The notes beneath the pieces were generated by a model. That model was not told the origin of the DNA. It was given only the letters and a program-made list of their open reading frames with translations, and made no database searches. Position numbers and translations under genes: made by a program. A stretch of 64,000 bases of DNA from positions 1 to 64,000 of the forward strand of contig JAJYUJ010000006.1 of NCBI GenBank assembly GCA_021792615.1, read 5' to 3'. The DNA is from a bacterium (GTDB taxonomy: Bacteria > JAMCPX01). Within the stretch, counting starts at the first letter, position 1, and each line of letters opens with the position of its first letter. Below are positions 19,008-27,661 of this stretch, one piece after another.

Positions 19008-20584
19008 TCTTCGTCTTTCAGATCGATTTCGTACAGGTGAGCTTCGTCCGACATGACCTTTATTTCGTCATCGGTAAGCTTGCTGCTCGACATTATCTCG
19101 ATTTTACTCTCGAGCCCCGTGTCTATATCGACCGCCGATACGTTTACTATCCCGTTATTGTCGATATCGAAGCTCACGTCTATTCTGGGCTCACCTTTTT
19201 TCGTCATTCGTATACCGGAGAGTATAAATTCCCCGAGCAGTTCGTTCTCCTCTGCCGATTGGTTTTCTCCCTGGAAAACCCTTATTCTGACAGCGGTCTG
19301 GTTATCGTAGGATGTTGTAAAGGTATGACTCTTTTTTACCGGGATGGTGGTATTCCGCTCTATTATCTTTGCGAATTCCCCGCCGTGCGTTTCAATGCCG
19401 AGAGACAGGGGCGTAACATCGAGAAGCAGCATATCGCTCGAACCTTCCGAAAGCGCTGCTCCGTCTATTGCCGCTCCTATGGCTACCACTTCGTCAGGAT
19501 TTACACCCTTATGTGATGCCTTTCCAAAAAATTTTTTTACCCTTTCGACGAGCAAGGGCATCCTGGTCTGTCCGCCGACGAGAATGATCTCATTGATATC
19601 GGTCGATTTGATACCGGCATTCTTCAGTGCTTCCTGAACGATGTCTATGGTTTTGCTGATGAGGTCCTCGGATAATTGCTCGAGTTCGTTACGGGTAATC
19701 CTCCGGGTATAGTGCCGCGGCCCTGTCTTATCATAAGCAATGAAAGGGAGATTGACCGTCGATTCCATGGCACCGGAAAGTTCTATCTTCGTTTTCTCCC
19801 CCGCCTCTTTTAACCGCTGCAGTGCCATTCTGTCCGAACCGAGGTCCGCACCAATGGTCTCTTTTATTTCCTTTATAAAAAGCTGGATAAGCCTGTTATC
19901 GATGTCCTCACCTCCGAGGTACGTATCGCCGGCCGTCGATATAACTTCGAACACACCTTTATGAATTTCCAGTATCGAAACGTCGAATGTCCCTCCGCCG
20001 AAATCATAAACAAGCACCTTCTCGTTATCGACGTGTCTGTTCAATCCATACGCTATCGCAGCGGCCGTCGGTTCATTGATGATCCTCATGACATCGAGTC
20101 CTGCGATCTTCCCTGCGTCTTTCGTTGCCTGCCGCTGATTATCGTTAAAATAAGCAGGTACCGTTATAACCGCCTCCTTCACTTCTTCGGAGAGGTATTC
20201 CTCGGCCACTTTCTTCATCTCTATGAGAATCATGGCGGAGACTTCCGGAATGCTGTAGTCTTTACCGCTGATAGTGATCCGGACATCTTCGTTGGGTCCC
20301 TGGGTCAGCTTGTACGCTATATTTTTTTTGGCAACCTCGACCTCCTGAGAATCGAACCTCCTGCCGATGAGCCTCTTAAAGGCAAACACCGTGTTGTCCG
20401 GGTTGATAACGGCCTGACGTTTTGCCAGATTGCCGACGAGCTTTTTGTTATCCTTTGTTATCGCAAAATACGATGGTGTTATCCTGTAACCGGCCTTATT
20501 TGGAACCACGATAGGTTGTTTGTTTGCCATGACTGCAACACATGAATTTGTCGTACCAAGATCTATTCCAATAACTTTACTCAT
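19004..20584 (-). CDS. Hsp70 (DnaK-like) lacking the helical lid
   Basis: 526 residues against about 638 for standard DnaK. The ATPase domain is complete: IGIDLGTTNSCVAVMANKQP at residue 5, VYDFGGGTFDVSILEIHKG near residue 190 and ILVGGQTRMPLLVERVKKF near residue 330. The beta substrate domain follows (LSLGIETHGGEFAKIIERN near residue 393, and FDIDNNGIVNVSAVD near 480). The protein stops about 40 residues later, so nearly all of the alpha-helical lid and the EEVD-like tail are missing. I start at ATG 20584, which has GAGG 7 bases before; an upstream TTG at 20590 is less likely. It lies between genes for a J-domain protein and a TPR protein, so it is a dedicated paralogue and not the main DnaK. 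Confidence 0.93.
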   Translation of the reverse strand: MSKVIGIDLGTTNSCVAVMANKQPIVVPNKAGYRITPSYFAITKDNKKLVGNLAKRQAVINPDNTVFAFKRLIGRRFDSQEVEVAKKNIAYKLTQGPNEDVRITISGKDYSIPEVSAMILIEMKKVAEEYLSEEVKEAVITVPAYFNDNQRQATKDAGKIAGLDVMRIINEPTAAAIAYGLNRHVDNEKVLVYDFGGGTFDVSILEIHKGVFEVISTAGDTYLGGEDIDNRLIQLFIKEIKETIGADLGSDRMALQRLKEAGEKTKIELSGAMESTVNLPFIAYDKTGPRHYTRRITRNELEQLSEDLISKTIDIVQEALKNAGIKSTDINEIILVGGQTRMPLLVERVKKFFGKASHKGVNPDEVVAIGAAIDGAALSEGSSDMLLLDVTPLSLGIETHGGEFAKIIERNTTIPVKKSHTFTTSYDNQTAVRIRVFQGENQSAEENELLGEFILSGIRMTKKGEPRIDVSFDIDNNGIVNVSAVDIDTGLESKIEIMSSSKLTDDEIKVMSDEAHLYEIDLKDEE

Positions 20585-20586
20585 AA

Positions 20587-21735
20587 TCAATCCTCTATTA
20601 AAGATTTTATTTCTTGTATCATTGTCTCTGCATGAGAATCAGCAGGCTTTATGTTTTTAATAGTCTCATACACCTTTAAGGCGTTTCTGTATAGCTTAAA
20701 TTTCATATATATTTCTCCGAGCAGTTCGTATGCCCTTACATTGTTCGCATCGTATTCTATTGCCATCTGGGTATAATCCCTGGCATTCAGCAAGTCATTA
20801 TGTTTTAGATAATAATGTGCCATGAGTAAAGGTATTCTTGAGTCCCGGACATCCTTCAATGCAGCCATTTCACCCAGGACCTGCTGCAGCATATTTTTGT
20901 CCAGCCTTTCCTTCATAAGAGCAATCTTCTGTTCCAGTGCGGATTCAAGGGACCGGGGGTTCTCGATTTTTACCGTCTCCTCACTCTGCACGGATTGCAT
21001 GGGCTCGACAAAGGGCGGCTCTTGAAACTTTACCGTCTCTTCGGTATTTGCCGATTTTATCGTCTCTTCTCTCCTGACGGACTGAGCGGATGTGATACGC
21101 GGCGGTTTTTGATACTCTGCCGTCTCTTCGGTATTCACTGATTTTATCGTACGGGCACCTGTATTGTCCGGTGGTGCAGCCCTCTGCGTCCGGGATGCCG
21201 GTGTGTTTGCATTTACCAGTGCGGCATCATACCATTGTTTTTTCTGCGGATCGTAAAGAACTTCATACGCCTCCGAAAGCTTCTTAAAAATTGCGTTGAG
21301 TTTGACCTTATAATCGCCTATATTTTTTTTGAAATACCTGTCCGGATGGTAAATCTTCGATAGTTCAAAAAATTTTGCCTTCACCTGATCAGGCTTTACC
21401 TGAAGAGGTACGGATAGTATCTGATAAAACGTTCCGTTTTTTACGGTATCGGTCATTTTTTCTATGGCGCTCTTTTCATCTTCACTCAGGTCAACATCGT
21501 TATTTTCTTTATTGCCCGCAGGTTCCAACCCGTCGATCAGAAAAACTTTTTTATTCCAGAGACCCTTGATAACTTCAAGCGCCTGGTCATAGGGCAACCC
21601 GCTCAGAGAGGCAAGGTCGTCAACGGAACTTACACCATCTACTCTCGACAGCAAATATCCCTCTATCGGCGTCAGCTTCAGAGTGTTGTATGATAGCGAA
21701 GAATTCAGTTTTGGCACCCCTTTTATAAATTCCAT
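20587..21735 (-). CDS. J-domain/TPR co-chaperone with winged-helix-like N-terminus
   Basis: 382 residues in four parts. Residues 15-70 match the helical domain of the TPR gene at the other end of this module (LTPIEGYLLSRVDGVSSVDD). Residues 100-172 are a J domain with the HPD motif at 130-132 (SKIYHPDRYF). Residues 195-262 are a linker with two 29-residue repeats carrying EET and PP motifs. Residues 265-382 are TPR-like (ARDYTQMAIEYDANNVRAYE). J domains stimulate Hsp70 ATPase, so the partner is almost certainly the adjacent lidless Hsp70. Its stop lies 2 bases before the Hsp70 ATG. There is no signal peptide, so it is cytoplasmic. Confidence 0.9.
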   Translation of the reverse strand: MEFIKGVPKLNSSLSYNTLKLTPIEGYLLSRVDGVSSVDDLASLSGLPYDQALEVIKGLWNKKVFLIDGLEPAGNKENNDVDLSEDEKSAIEKMTDTVKNGTFYQILSVPLQVKPDQVKAKFFELSKIYHPDRYFKKNIGDYKVKLNAIFKKLSEAYEVLYDPQKKQWYDAALVNANTPASRTQRAAPPDNTGARTIKSVNTEETAEYQKPPRITSAQSVRREETIKSANTEETVKFQEPPFVEPMQSVQSEETVKIENPRSLESALEQKIALMKERLDKNMLQQVLGEMAALKDVRDSRIPLLMAHYYLKHNDLLNARDYTQMAIEYDANNVRAYELLGEIYMKFKLYRNALKVYETIKNIKPADSHAETMIQEIKSLIED

Positions 21736-21785
21736 ACGATAAGATCTCTACCTCTCTCCATGAATAAACCCAGGATATTCGCAAC

Positions 21786-22016
21786 CTATCCTATAATCTC
21801 AAGGTTATATCTTTTCCCCCTTTTACCGCTTGCGGCGAGAAGGATCGTCCGAATGGCTTTGGCATGATTGCCTTCTTTCCCTACGATTTTCCCGACATCG
21901 TTTTTGGCGACCTTCAGTTCGAGTACAACAGTATGCTCACCCTCAATTTCCGTAACATTAACCTCCTCCGGATTATCCACCATGGCCTTCGCTATCTTTT
22001 CTATGAGCTCCTTCAT
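21786..22016 (-). CDS. khpA: KH-domain RNA-binding protein (KhpA-like)
   Basis: 76-residue single KH domain with the GxxG loop in [20 protein letters not shown] near residue 42. KhpA proteins bind RNA, often with KhpB/Jag, and affect small-RNA action and cell elongation in other bacteria. Here it lies on the same strand upstream of the chaperone and mre genes. Length and motif match well; khpB is not in the window, and the usual rpsP neighbour is absent. Confidence 0.9.
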   Translation of the reverse strand: MKELIEKIAKAMVDNPEEVNVTEIEGEHTVVLELKVAKNDVGKIVGKEGNHAKAIRTILLAASGKRGKRYNLEIIG

Positions 22017-22026
22017 CTTACCCTCC

Positions 22027-22317
22027 TTATTTTTTTATACTCCCTATTTTCTGCCTTTTGAGCATTTCTTCTTTGTACTTTGAATAAAGTATCTTCCATT
22101 CCTCGCTTCCCTCCGGAACCCTTTTGGATAATGAGGCTATTTTATCCCTCACTGAGTTATCGATGGATTCATTGAAGTTTTCAAAGTCCGCAAATCCGTT
22201 TTTAATAAGGGCGAGTATTTCCCCTCTTCTGGTAGGATCGATAAGGTTTTTTTCCATAAGCCGGCTGACGATGTCATGGGAAAGTTTGCTTATTCTTTCA
22301 TCACTCAAGCGGCTCAT
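22027..22317 (-). CDS. DUF507 family protein (second copy)
   Basis: 96 residues, helical, charged, no signal peptide or membrane segment. [20 protein letters not shown] and the closing [18 protein letters not shown] are typical of the uncharacterised DUF507 family, which often occurs as adjacent pairs. Its ATG overlaps the stop of the first copy by 4 bases. Function unknown. Confidence 0.8.
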   Translation of the reverse strand: MSRLSDERISKLSHDIVSRLMEKNLIDPTRRGEILALIKNGFADFENFNESIDNSVRDKIASLSKRVPEGSEEWKILYSKYKEEMLKRQKIGSIKK

Positions 22318-22595
22318 ATGATGAGCTTCCTTTCTTTTATAAGCTGCTGCTTGATCATATTGAAAAGTTTGTTGTAATCCAGCTTTCCCGACTTGAGTTC
22401 CGAATCATACCTTTCCATAATGTCCTTAACTTCTTCATTCAGCCTGTCTTCCAATTTCATATCCTCTGCAATGATGGCATAAATGGCAAGGCTTATATCT
22501 TCCCTTTTGGCCTGTTTCAGGAGCAGATTCTTGTCCACGATCATCTTGGACAAAAAGTCGCTTAATCCTCTCATCTCTTCACTGTTCAACTTCAT
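22314..22595 (-). CDS. DUF507 family protein (first copy)
   Basis: 93 residues, mostly helical and charged (MKLNSEEMRGLSDFLSKMIV; EDRLNEEVKDIMERYD). It resembles its neighbour in length and helix pattern and overlaps it by ATGA, so the two products probably form a heterodimer or larger assembly (inference). It begins 50 bases downstream of fur on the same strand. Function unknown. Confidence 0.78.
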   Translation of the reverse strand: MKLNSEEMRGLSDFLSKMIVDKNLLLKQAKREDISLAIYAIIAEDMKLEDRLNEEVKDIMERYDSELKSGKLDYNKLFNMIKQQLIKERKLII

Positions 22596-22644
22596 TTTAT
22601 TTTACAACCTTTTCTATTTCTTTCTTAAGCAAGAATTTAACCGC

Positions 22645-23121
22645 TTACACGTACATTTTCTTCCAACCCGGTTTCACCTTTTTCTTGCCGCACTGCTTGC
22701 AGATACCGAATATCTCCAATCTGTGAAAAATGGGCGCAAAGCCCGTGTTGCTGGATGCCTTATCTTTTAATTTTTCTATTTCTGCATCTTTAAATTCTGT
22801 GACCGAGCCGCACCGGATACAGATCAGATGGTCGTGCTGAACAGAGGGTTCGTCATTGATTTCATATCTGGTAAAACCGTCCTTAAAATCAACCTCACGA
22901 GCAAAGCCGTACCTGACGAGGAGTTTGAGTGTCCTGTAAACCGTAACGAAACCTATGCCTGCCCGGATTTTTTTTACTATTTCATACAGTTCGTCTGCAT
23001 TGAGATGCTTATTGCTTGCAACAAAGGCACGGATAATGGCATTCCTTTTTTCACTGTTTCTGAACCCTTTTTTATCAAGTTCTGAAATGATTTTATTCTG
23101 AAAAATCAACTTTCTATCCAT
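22645..23121 (-). CDS. fur: Fur-family metal-dependent regulator
   Basis: 158 residues: an N-terminal winged helix (FVTVYRTLKLLVRYGFAREV near residue 57) and a C-terminal dimerisation domain with HDHLICIRCGSVTEF near residue 95, giving the conserved histidines and a CxxC; a second CxxC (GICKQCGKKK) near residue 140 probably binds structural zinc. I start at 23121 (MDRKLIFQNK) with AAGG before the ATG; a longer frame to 23232 adds residues foreign to the family. Whether it senses iron, zinc or peroxide cannot be decided. A TTGACA at 23151-23156 with a poor -10 16 bases on would start transcription almost at the ATG. Confidence 0.9.
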   Translation of the reverse strand: MDRKLIFQNKIISELDKKGFRNSEKRNAIIRAFVASNKHLNADELYEIVKKIRAGIGFVTVYRTLKLLVRYGFAREVDFKDGFTRYEINDEPSVQHDHLICIRCGSVTEFKDAEIEKLKDKASSNTGFAPIFHRLEIFGICKQCGKKKVKPGWKKMYV

Positions 23122-23247
23122 AGTATGCCTTTTACCAGAAATACGGTGTATGTCAACTCTGCCGGTCCGTATCATGGAGGATTTTAAAACGTTACCTGCC
23201 CTTTCTGCCGGTAATTGTTCAAAGAAAAACAATCACCGTAAACGATA

Positions 23248-23275
23248 TTGACAATATAGTTATTGTTTGTATTTA
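23248..23275 (+). promoter_or_regulatory. Promoter of the papain-like protease gene with palindrome
   Basis: TTGACA (23248-23253) and TATTTA (23270-23275) are 16 bases apart, a good sigma-70 layout 30 bases before the protease start. Between them lies ACAATATAGTTATTGT (23251-23266), a 6-4-6 inverted repeat, and a TTTGTA/TACAAA pair with a 10-base spacer follows. This suggests a repressor operator. The divergent fur gene makes Fur itself a natural candidate, but the sequence is not a textbook Fur box. Confidence 0.55.
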
Positions 23276-23304
23276 AATTGTTACAAACCTTAAAAGGAGG
23301 CTTT

Positions 23305-24045
23305 ATGATAAAAAGACATTACGGGTGGCGGCCGGACGTACCGGATCAAAGGGATTTTTTGTACTCGAGGGTGGTCAGGATACCGAAAAAACTGCCTGGT
23401 ATAATCGATCTGAGGGTGCACTGTTCTGCCGTCGAGGATCAGGGTGATCTTGGAAGCTGCACGGCCAATGCACTTGCCGGAAATATCGAATATCTTGAAA
23501 ACATCCAGGCCCGGAAATTCGAGGATAAAAGCAGGCTTTTCATCTACTACAACGAACGATCCCTGGAAGGACATGTGGGGGAAGACAGCGGTGCCATGCT
23601 CAGGGACGGGATTAAGGTATGTGCAAAGTACGGAGCATGTGACGAACGTATATGGCCATATACCATAAATAAATTCGCACTTAAACCGGATAAAAAGGCA
23701 TACGCGGACGGAAAGAAACATCTGATCGTATCGTATCACAGGATTCTGACCACAGACGAGATGCGTACATGCCTTGCGGAAGGATTTCCTTTTGTGTTTG
23801 GTTTCGCGGTTTATGAGAGCTTCGAGACACAGCGGGTCGCAAGCACCGGTGTCGTCAATATGCCCGGAAAGTCGGAAAGGATGCTCGGCGGGCATGCTGT
23901 CATGGCCGTTGGCTACGTTGATAAAGTAAAGAGGTTCATTGTGAGGAATTCATGGGGCGAAGACTGGGGTGTGCGCGGATATTTCACGCTGCCGTATAAA
24001 TACATGCAGACACTCGCCGATGACTTCTGGACCATACGGAAGTAG
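23305..24045 (+). CDS. Papain-like (C1 family) cysteine peptidase
   Basis: 246 residues without an obvious signal peptide. Catalytic residues are in the right order: glutamine and cysteine in QGDLGSCTANALAGN near residue 48, histidine in GGHAVMAVGYVD near residue 197, and asparagine in RNSWGEDWGVRGYF near residue 215. No long propeptide is present; only about 25 residues (RHYGWRPDVPDQRDFLYS) precede the mature fold, a motif common to bacterial C1A peptidases. An AAAAGGAGG ribosome-binding site fixes the start at 23305. It stands alone on the plus strand, ending at a bidirectional terminator. Substrate unknown. Confidence 0.9.
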   Translation: MIKRHYGWRPDVPDQRDFLYSRVVRIPKKLPGIIDLRVHCSAVEDQGDLGSCTANALAGNIEYLENIQARKFEDKSRLFIYYNERSLEGHVGEDSGAMLRDGIKVCAKYGACDERIWPYTINKFALKPDKKAYADGKKHLIVSYHRILTTDEMRTCLAEGFPFVFGFAVYESFETQRVASTGVVNMPGKSERMLGGHAVMAVGYVDKVKRFIVRNSWGEDWGVRGYFTLPYKYMQTLADDFWTIRK

Positions 24046-24103
24046 ATAAACCCGGAAAATGCTTAGGTGACGGGAAAGCTAAAAGAACGGGCGATTGAGA
24101 AAT

Positions 24104-24129
24104 CAGGGGCTTAAAAATCTAAGCCCCTG
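24104..24129. terminator. Bidirectional terminator between protease gene and ilvC
   Basis: CAGGGGCTTA and TAAGCCCCTG form a perfect 10-bp stem with a 6-base loop. The hairpin lies between two convergent genes, 58 bases after the protease stop and 22 after the ilvC stop, with T-rich sequence after it on the plus strand. Confidence 0.85.
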
Positions 24130-24151
24130 TAATTTGATTGTTTGTCGGGAA

Positions 24152-25168
24152 CTAATTCTTGTTCTTGTCTACCAGCTTTTCTTTCTTGAGCCACGGCATC
24201 ATCTCTCTCAACTTCTGTCCGGTTTTCTCCGCAAGGTGCTCTTCGCCCTTCCTGGTCAGTGCGTTGAATACGGGCCTGTTCGCCTTATTCTCGAGGATCC
24301 ATTCCTTTGCAAAACTGCCGTCCTGAATTTCCTTCAGAATCGACTTCATCTCGCACTTGACCGCGTCCGATATAACTCTCGGACCACGGGTCAGATCTCC
24401 AAATTGCGCGGTGTTGCTGACAGAGTATCTCATGTTCGACATGCCTCCTTCGTAGACAAGGTCGACGATGAGTTTCATCTCGTGAATACATTCGAAATAT
24501 GCCATCTCGGGTGCATAGCCGGCGTTAACGAGTGTCTCGAAACCGCCGAGCATAAGGGCTGTAACGCCGCCGCACAGAACAGCCTGCTCGCCGAACAGGT
24601 CGGTTTCCGTTTCTTCTTTAAAAGTCGTTTCAATAATACCTGCCCTGCCCGCACCGATGCCTGCGGCATAAGCAAGTCCTACCTCTTTCGTGTCTCCCGA
24701 TGGGTCCTGGTGTATTGCAAGCAGCGATGGCACTCCCCTGCCCTTGGTGTATTCACCTCTGACGAGATGCCCTGGACCTTTGGGAGCAACCATAAATACG
24801 TTGACATCCGGAGAAGGGATAATCTGTCCGTAGTGTATATTAAAACCATGAGCAAACGCGAGATATGCCCCTTTCCTGAGGTTGGGTCCTATCTCTTTAC
24901 TATAAATGTCGGCCTGCAGTTCATCCGGAAGCAGGATCATGACGACATCCGCCTGTTTTACGGCATCCGCAATGTTGTACACCTTAAATCCGGCAGCCTC
25001 GGCCTTGGCCCATGATTTACCTTCCTTCCTTCCGCCTATAATAACATTCATCTTGCTTTCCTTCAGGTTGTTGGAATGACCGAATCCCTGACTTCCGTAA
25101 CCGATAATGGCTATAGTTTTACCCTTTAGCGGTTTCGTATCGATATCTTTTTCGTAATAAACTTTCAT
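24152..25168 (-). CDS. ilvC: Ketol-acid reductoisomerase
   Basis: Class I (short form) NADPH-dependent enzyme of valine, leucine and isoleucine synthesis, 338 residues. The Rossmann motif [20 protein letters not shown] is at residue 20, and the phosphate-binding loop contains GGRKEGKSW near residue 46, the serine suggesting NADPH preference. Substrate residues occur in [12 protein letters not shown] near residue 190 and [18 protein letters not shown] near residue 225. A GGAGG ribosome-binding site precedes the ATG. It is the last gene of the ilv operon, 163 bases after ilvN, a gap that contains a small repeat. Confidence 0.97.
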   Translation of the reverse strand: MKVYYEKDIDTKPLKGKTIAIIGYGSQGFGHSNNLKESKMNVIIGGRKEGKSWAKAEAAGFKVYNIADAVKQADVVMILLPDELQADIYSKEIGPNLRKGAYLAFAHGFNIHYGQIIPSPDVNVFMVAPKGPGHLVRGEYTKGRGVPSLLAIHQDPSGDTKEVGLAYAAGIGAGRAGIIETTFKEETETDLFGEQAVLCGGVTALMLGGFETLVNAGYAPEMAYFECIHEMKLIVDLVYEGGMSNMRYSVSNTAQFGDLTRGPRVISDAVKCEMKSILKEIQDGSFAKEWILENKANRPVFNALTRKGEEHLAEKTGQKLREMMPWLKKEKLVDKNKN

Positions 25169-25216
25169 ACTGCCTCCTTTTATATTTTCATTTTTTTTAA
25201 TTACTTGTTTTTGTCA

Positions 25217-25243
25217 TTCCGCACTTGATGCGCAATCCGGTTG
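25217..25243. repeat. Small REP-like hairpin repeat in the ilvN-ilvC gap
   Basis: The segment starting GTCATTCCGCACTTGATGCG and ending in a TTGCGCA-like half can fold on CGCA/TGCG. Its GTCATTCC end is shared with the elements near 42225, 42381 and 46171, so it belongs to the same general class of dispersed elements. Only one partial copy is present here. Confidence 0.5.
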
Positions 25244-25331
25244 TTTCTCTTTCTCTGGTTTCCCCTTTTCATGTGAATGACAGGAAAGACCGCTCTGGAA
25301 CGGAACAATCATATTTTTATTGTTTTACTCT

Positions 25332-25832
25332 CTATTTGTTGTCTATAGAATTATGCTGGATTGACCGCTGCATTGCAACTTTTCCGGTCCTCACGATGTC
25401 CTTCACCCCGAGCGGTTTCAAAAGATTGAGAACTGCACCAATCTTCTCTTCATCGCCCGTGAGTTCTATAACAAAAGTATCGGGACTCACGTCGACGATC
25501 TTGCCCCGGAATATATCAACCAGCCTCAGCACCTCTGTCCTGTTTTCACCGGAAGCCGATACCTTTATCAGCACCATCTCCCTTTCTACATGTCCGGTAA
25601 CCGTCAGATCGACGACCTTGATAGTATTGATAAGCTTGTTCAATTGCTTGATAATCTGCTCGATAATTTTATCTTCACCGTTGGTTACTATCGTCATCTT
25701 GGATACGGAAGGATCCAGCGTCTCTGCCACGCTCAAACTTTCTATGTTATAACCTCTGCCGCTGAACAATCCAGCAACCCTTGCAAGTACACCGAACTTA
25801 TTCTCGACGGTTAGCGATATCGTATGCCTCAT
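25332..25832 (-). CDS. ilvN: Acetolactate synthase small regulatory subunit
   Basis: 166-residue ACT-domain subunit that makes acetolactate synthase sensitive to valine and stabilises the large subunit. The ACT motif [20 protein letters not shown] opens the protein, followed by [20 protein letters not shown]. The C-terminal half is the second regulatory domain. It lies 9 bases after ilvB. Normal length and no odd residues. Confidence 0.96.
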   Translation of the reverse strand: MRHTISLTVENKFGVLARVAGLFSGRGYNIESLSVAETLDPSVSKMTIVTNGEDKIIEQIIKQLNKLINTIKVVDLTVTGHVEREMVLIKVSASGENRTEVLRLVDIFRGKIVDVSPDTFVIELTGDEEKIGAVLNLLKPLGVKDIVRTGKVAMQRSIQHNSIDNK

Positions 25833-25841
25833 TATTCACCC

Positions 25842-27530
25842 CTATGCTAATAACATCTTTTTCAGAGAAGCCCCGGACGGTACCATCGGGTAGACGTCCT
25901 CTTCCTCTTCAACGCGAAAATCGATCAGTACCGGAAGTTTACTCTTGAGCGCTTCCTTCAATACCGGAAGAACATCGTTTTTCTTTTCTACTGCATATCC
26001 TTTGGCACCATACGCATCGGCAAGTTTCACAAAATCGGGTTTATGGGACATATCGGTATGCGAGTATCTCTTGCCGTAAAAAAGGCTCTGCCACTGCCTG
26101 ACCATTCCGAGATAGTTGTTGTTCAGGATTGCCACGACCACATTCACCTTGTACTGCACGGCCGTTGCAAGCTCCTGAATATTCATTTGAATGCTTCCGT
26201 CTCCCGCGATGTCGATAACGGTTGCTTCCGGCATGGCGACCTTTGCGCCGATGGCTGCGGGAAAGCCGTAGCCCATGGTCCCGAGTCCGCCGGATGTTAC
26301 GAAGGTCCTTGGCTTGCCGAACTTATAAAACTGGGCTGTCCACATCTGGTTCTGACCGACCTCCGTTGTGATAATGGCATTGCCTTTCGTCAATTCGTAA
26401 ATCCGTTCTATGACAAACTGCGGCTTGAGCTTGCCGGTCTCCTTGTAGGTCAGCGGATGAGATTCTTTCCACTGGTTTATAAGCGTCTTCCAGTCCTCAC
26501 TCTCGCGGACAAAGCCTTTAAGCCTCTTATCCTGTTTTAAAAGCTTGTTCATCTCTGCCAGAATACTTTTTGCATTTCCGACAATCGGTATGTCCACCTC
26601 TACGTTTTTACTGATGGAAGTCGGGTCTATATCGATATGCACAATCTTCGCCTCGGGCGCAAATTCACTGATATCGCCGGTTACCCGGTCATCGAACCGT
26701 GCGCCGATTGCAACAAGCATATCGGTATGCGTAACAGCCATATTTGCCGCATAGGTTCCGTGCATGCCGAGCATGCCCAGAAACAACGGGTGCTCGCCCG
26801 GAAATCCTCCAAGCCCCATGAGCGTATTGGTCACCGGTGCCTTCAACAATTCCGCAAATGCAAACAGCTCTTTTGAAGCACCGGAGCTTATAATACCTCC
26901 GCCGGTATAGATAACCGGTTTTTTCGAAGCGAGGATCATGTCTATTGAACGTTTGATCTGGTTTGTATGGCCTTCGTACGTCGGTTTATATCCCGGCAAT
27001 TCAATATCATCGGGATAAGAGAACTCGGCTGAATCCATGGTGACATCCTTGGGGATATCCACAACGACAGGCCCCGGCCTGCCGGTCCTTGCTATATAGA
27101 ACGCCTCTTTTATGGTTTTTGCTATGTCCTTGACATTTTTAATGAGAAAATTGTGTTTTGTGCATGACCGTGTGATACCGACAATATCTGCCTCCTGGAA
27201 TGCATCGTTGCCGACCAGATTTGTAGGCACCTGTCCCGTAAATACAACGATAGGTATGGAATCCATGTATGCCGTGGCCAACCCCGTCACCGTATTTGTA
27301 GCACCGGGACCGGATGTTACAAGGGCAACCCCAACCTTTCCTGTTACCCGTGCGTAACCGTCTGCCATGTGAGCTGCGCCCTGCTCATGTCTGACGAGAA
27401 TGTGCTTTATATCGCTGTGATAAAGCTCATCATATATGTATAGTACGACGCCGCCGGGATATCCGAAGATCGTATCCACACCCTCTTTTTTGAGACTCTC
27501 CACAAATATTTTTGCGCCATTCATCTTCAT
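25842..27530 (-). CDS. ilvB: Acetolactate synthase large subunit
   Basis: ThDP- and FAD-dependent enzyme forming acetolactate or acetohydroxybutyrate, 562 residues. ThDP glutamate is in [20 protein letters not shown] near residue 46. FAD and subunit-contact region: [20 protein letters not shown] near residue 270. The ThDP/Mg motif is [20 protein letters not shown] near residue 437, followed by [11 protein letters not shown]. It pairs with ilvN downstream. The start ATG AAG ATG AAT leaves a choice between two methionines two codons apart. Confidence 0.97.
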   Translation of the reverse strand: MKMNGAKIFVESLKKEGVDTIFGYPGGVVLYIYDELYHSDIKHILVRHEQGAAHMADGYARVTGKVGVALVTSGPGATNTVTGLATAYMDSIPIVVFTGQVPTNLVGNDAFQEADIVGITRSCTKHNFLIKNVKDIAKTIKEAFYIARTGRPGPVVVDIPKDVTMDSAEFSYPDDIELPGYKPTYEGHTNQIKRSIDMILASKKPVIYTGGGIISSGASKELFAFAELLKAPVTNTLMGLGGFPGEHPLFLGMLGMHGTYAANMAVTHTDMLVAIGARFDDRVTGDISEFAPEAKIVHIDIDPTSISKNVEVDIPIVGNAKSILAEMNKLLKQDKRLKGFVRESEDWKTLINQWKESHPLTYKETGKLKPQFVIERIYELTKGNAIITTEVGQNQMWTAQFYKFGKPRTFVTSGGLGTMGYGFPAAIGAKVAMPEATVIDIAGDGSIQMNIQELATAVQYKVNVVVAILNNNYLGMVRQWQSLFYGKRYSHTDMSHKPDFVKLADAYGAKGYAVEKKNDVLPVLKEALKSKLPVLIDFRVEEEEDVYPMVPSGASLKKMLLA

Positions 27531-27661
27531 GTGTTCTCTATCCTTTCCTTCGATCTATTTTCAGCATCCCTTTAAAATACGAAGGGCTTCGGGCGTTATG
27601 ACCTTGCTTTTGCAGCTCCGTCCCTGTTGTGCACGAGGGTTAACGCAGAAGCGCCTGCGAA

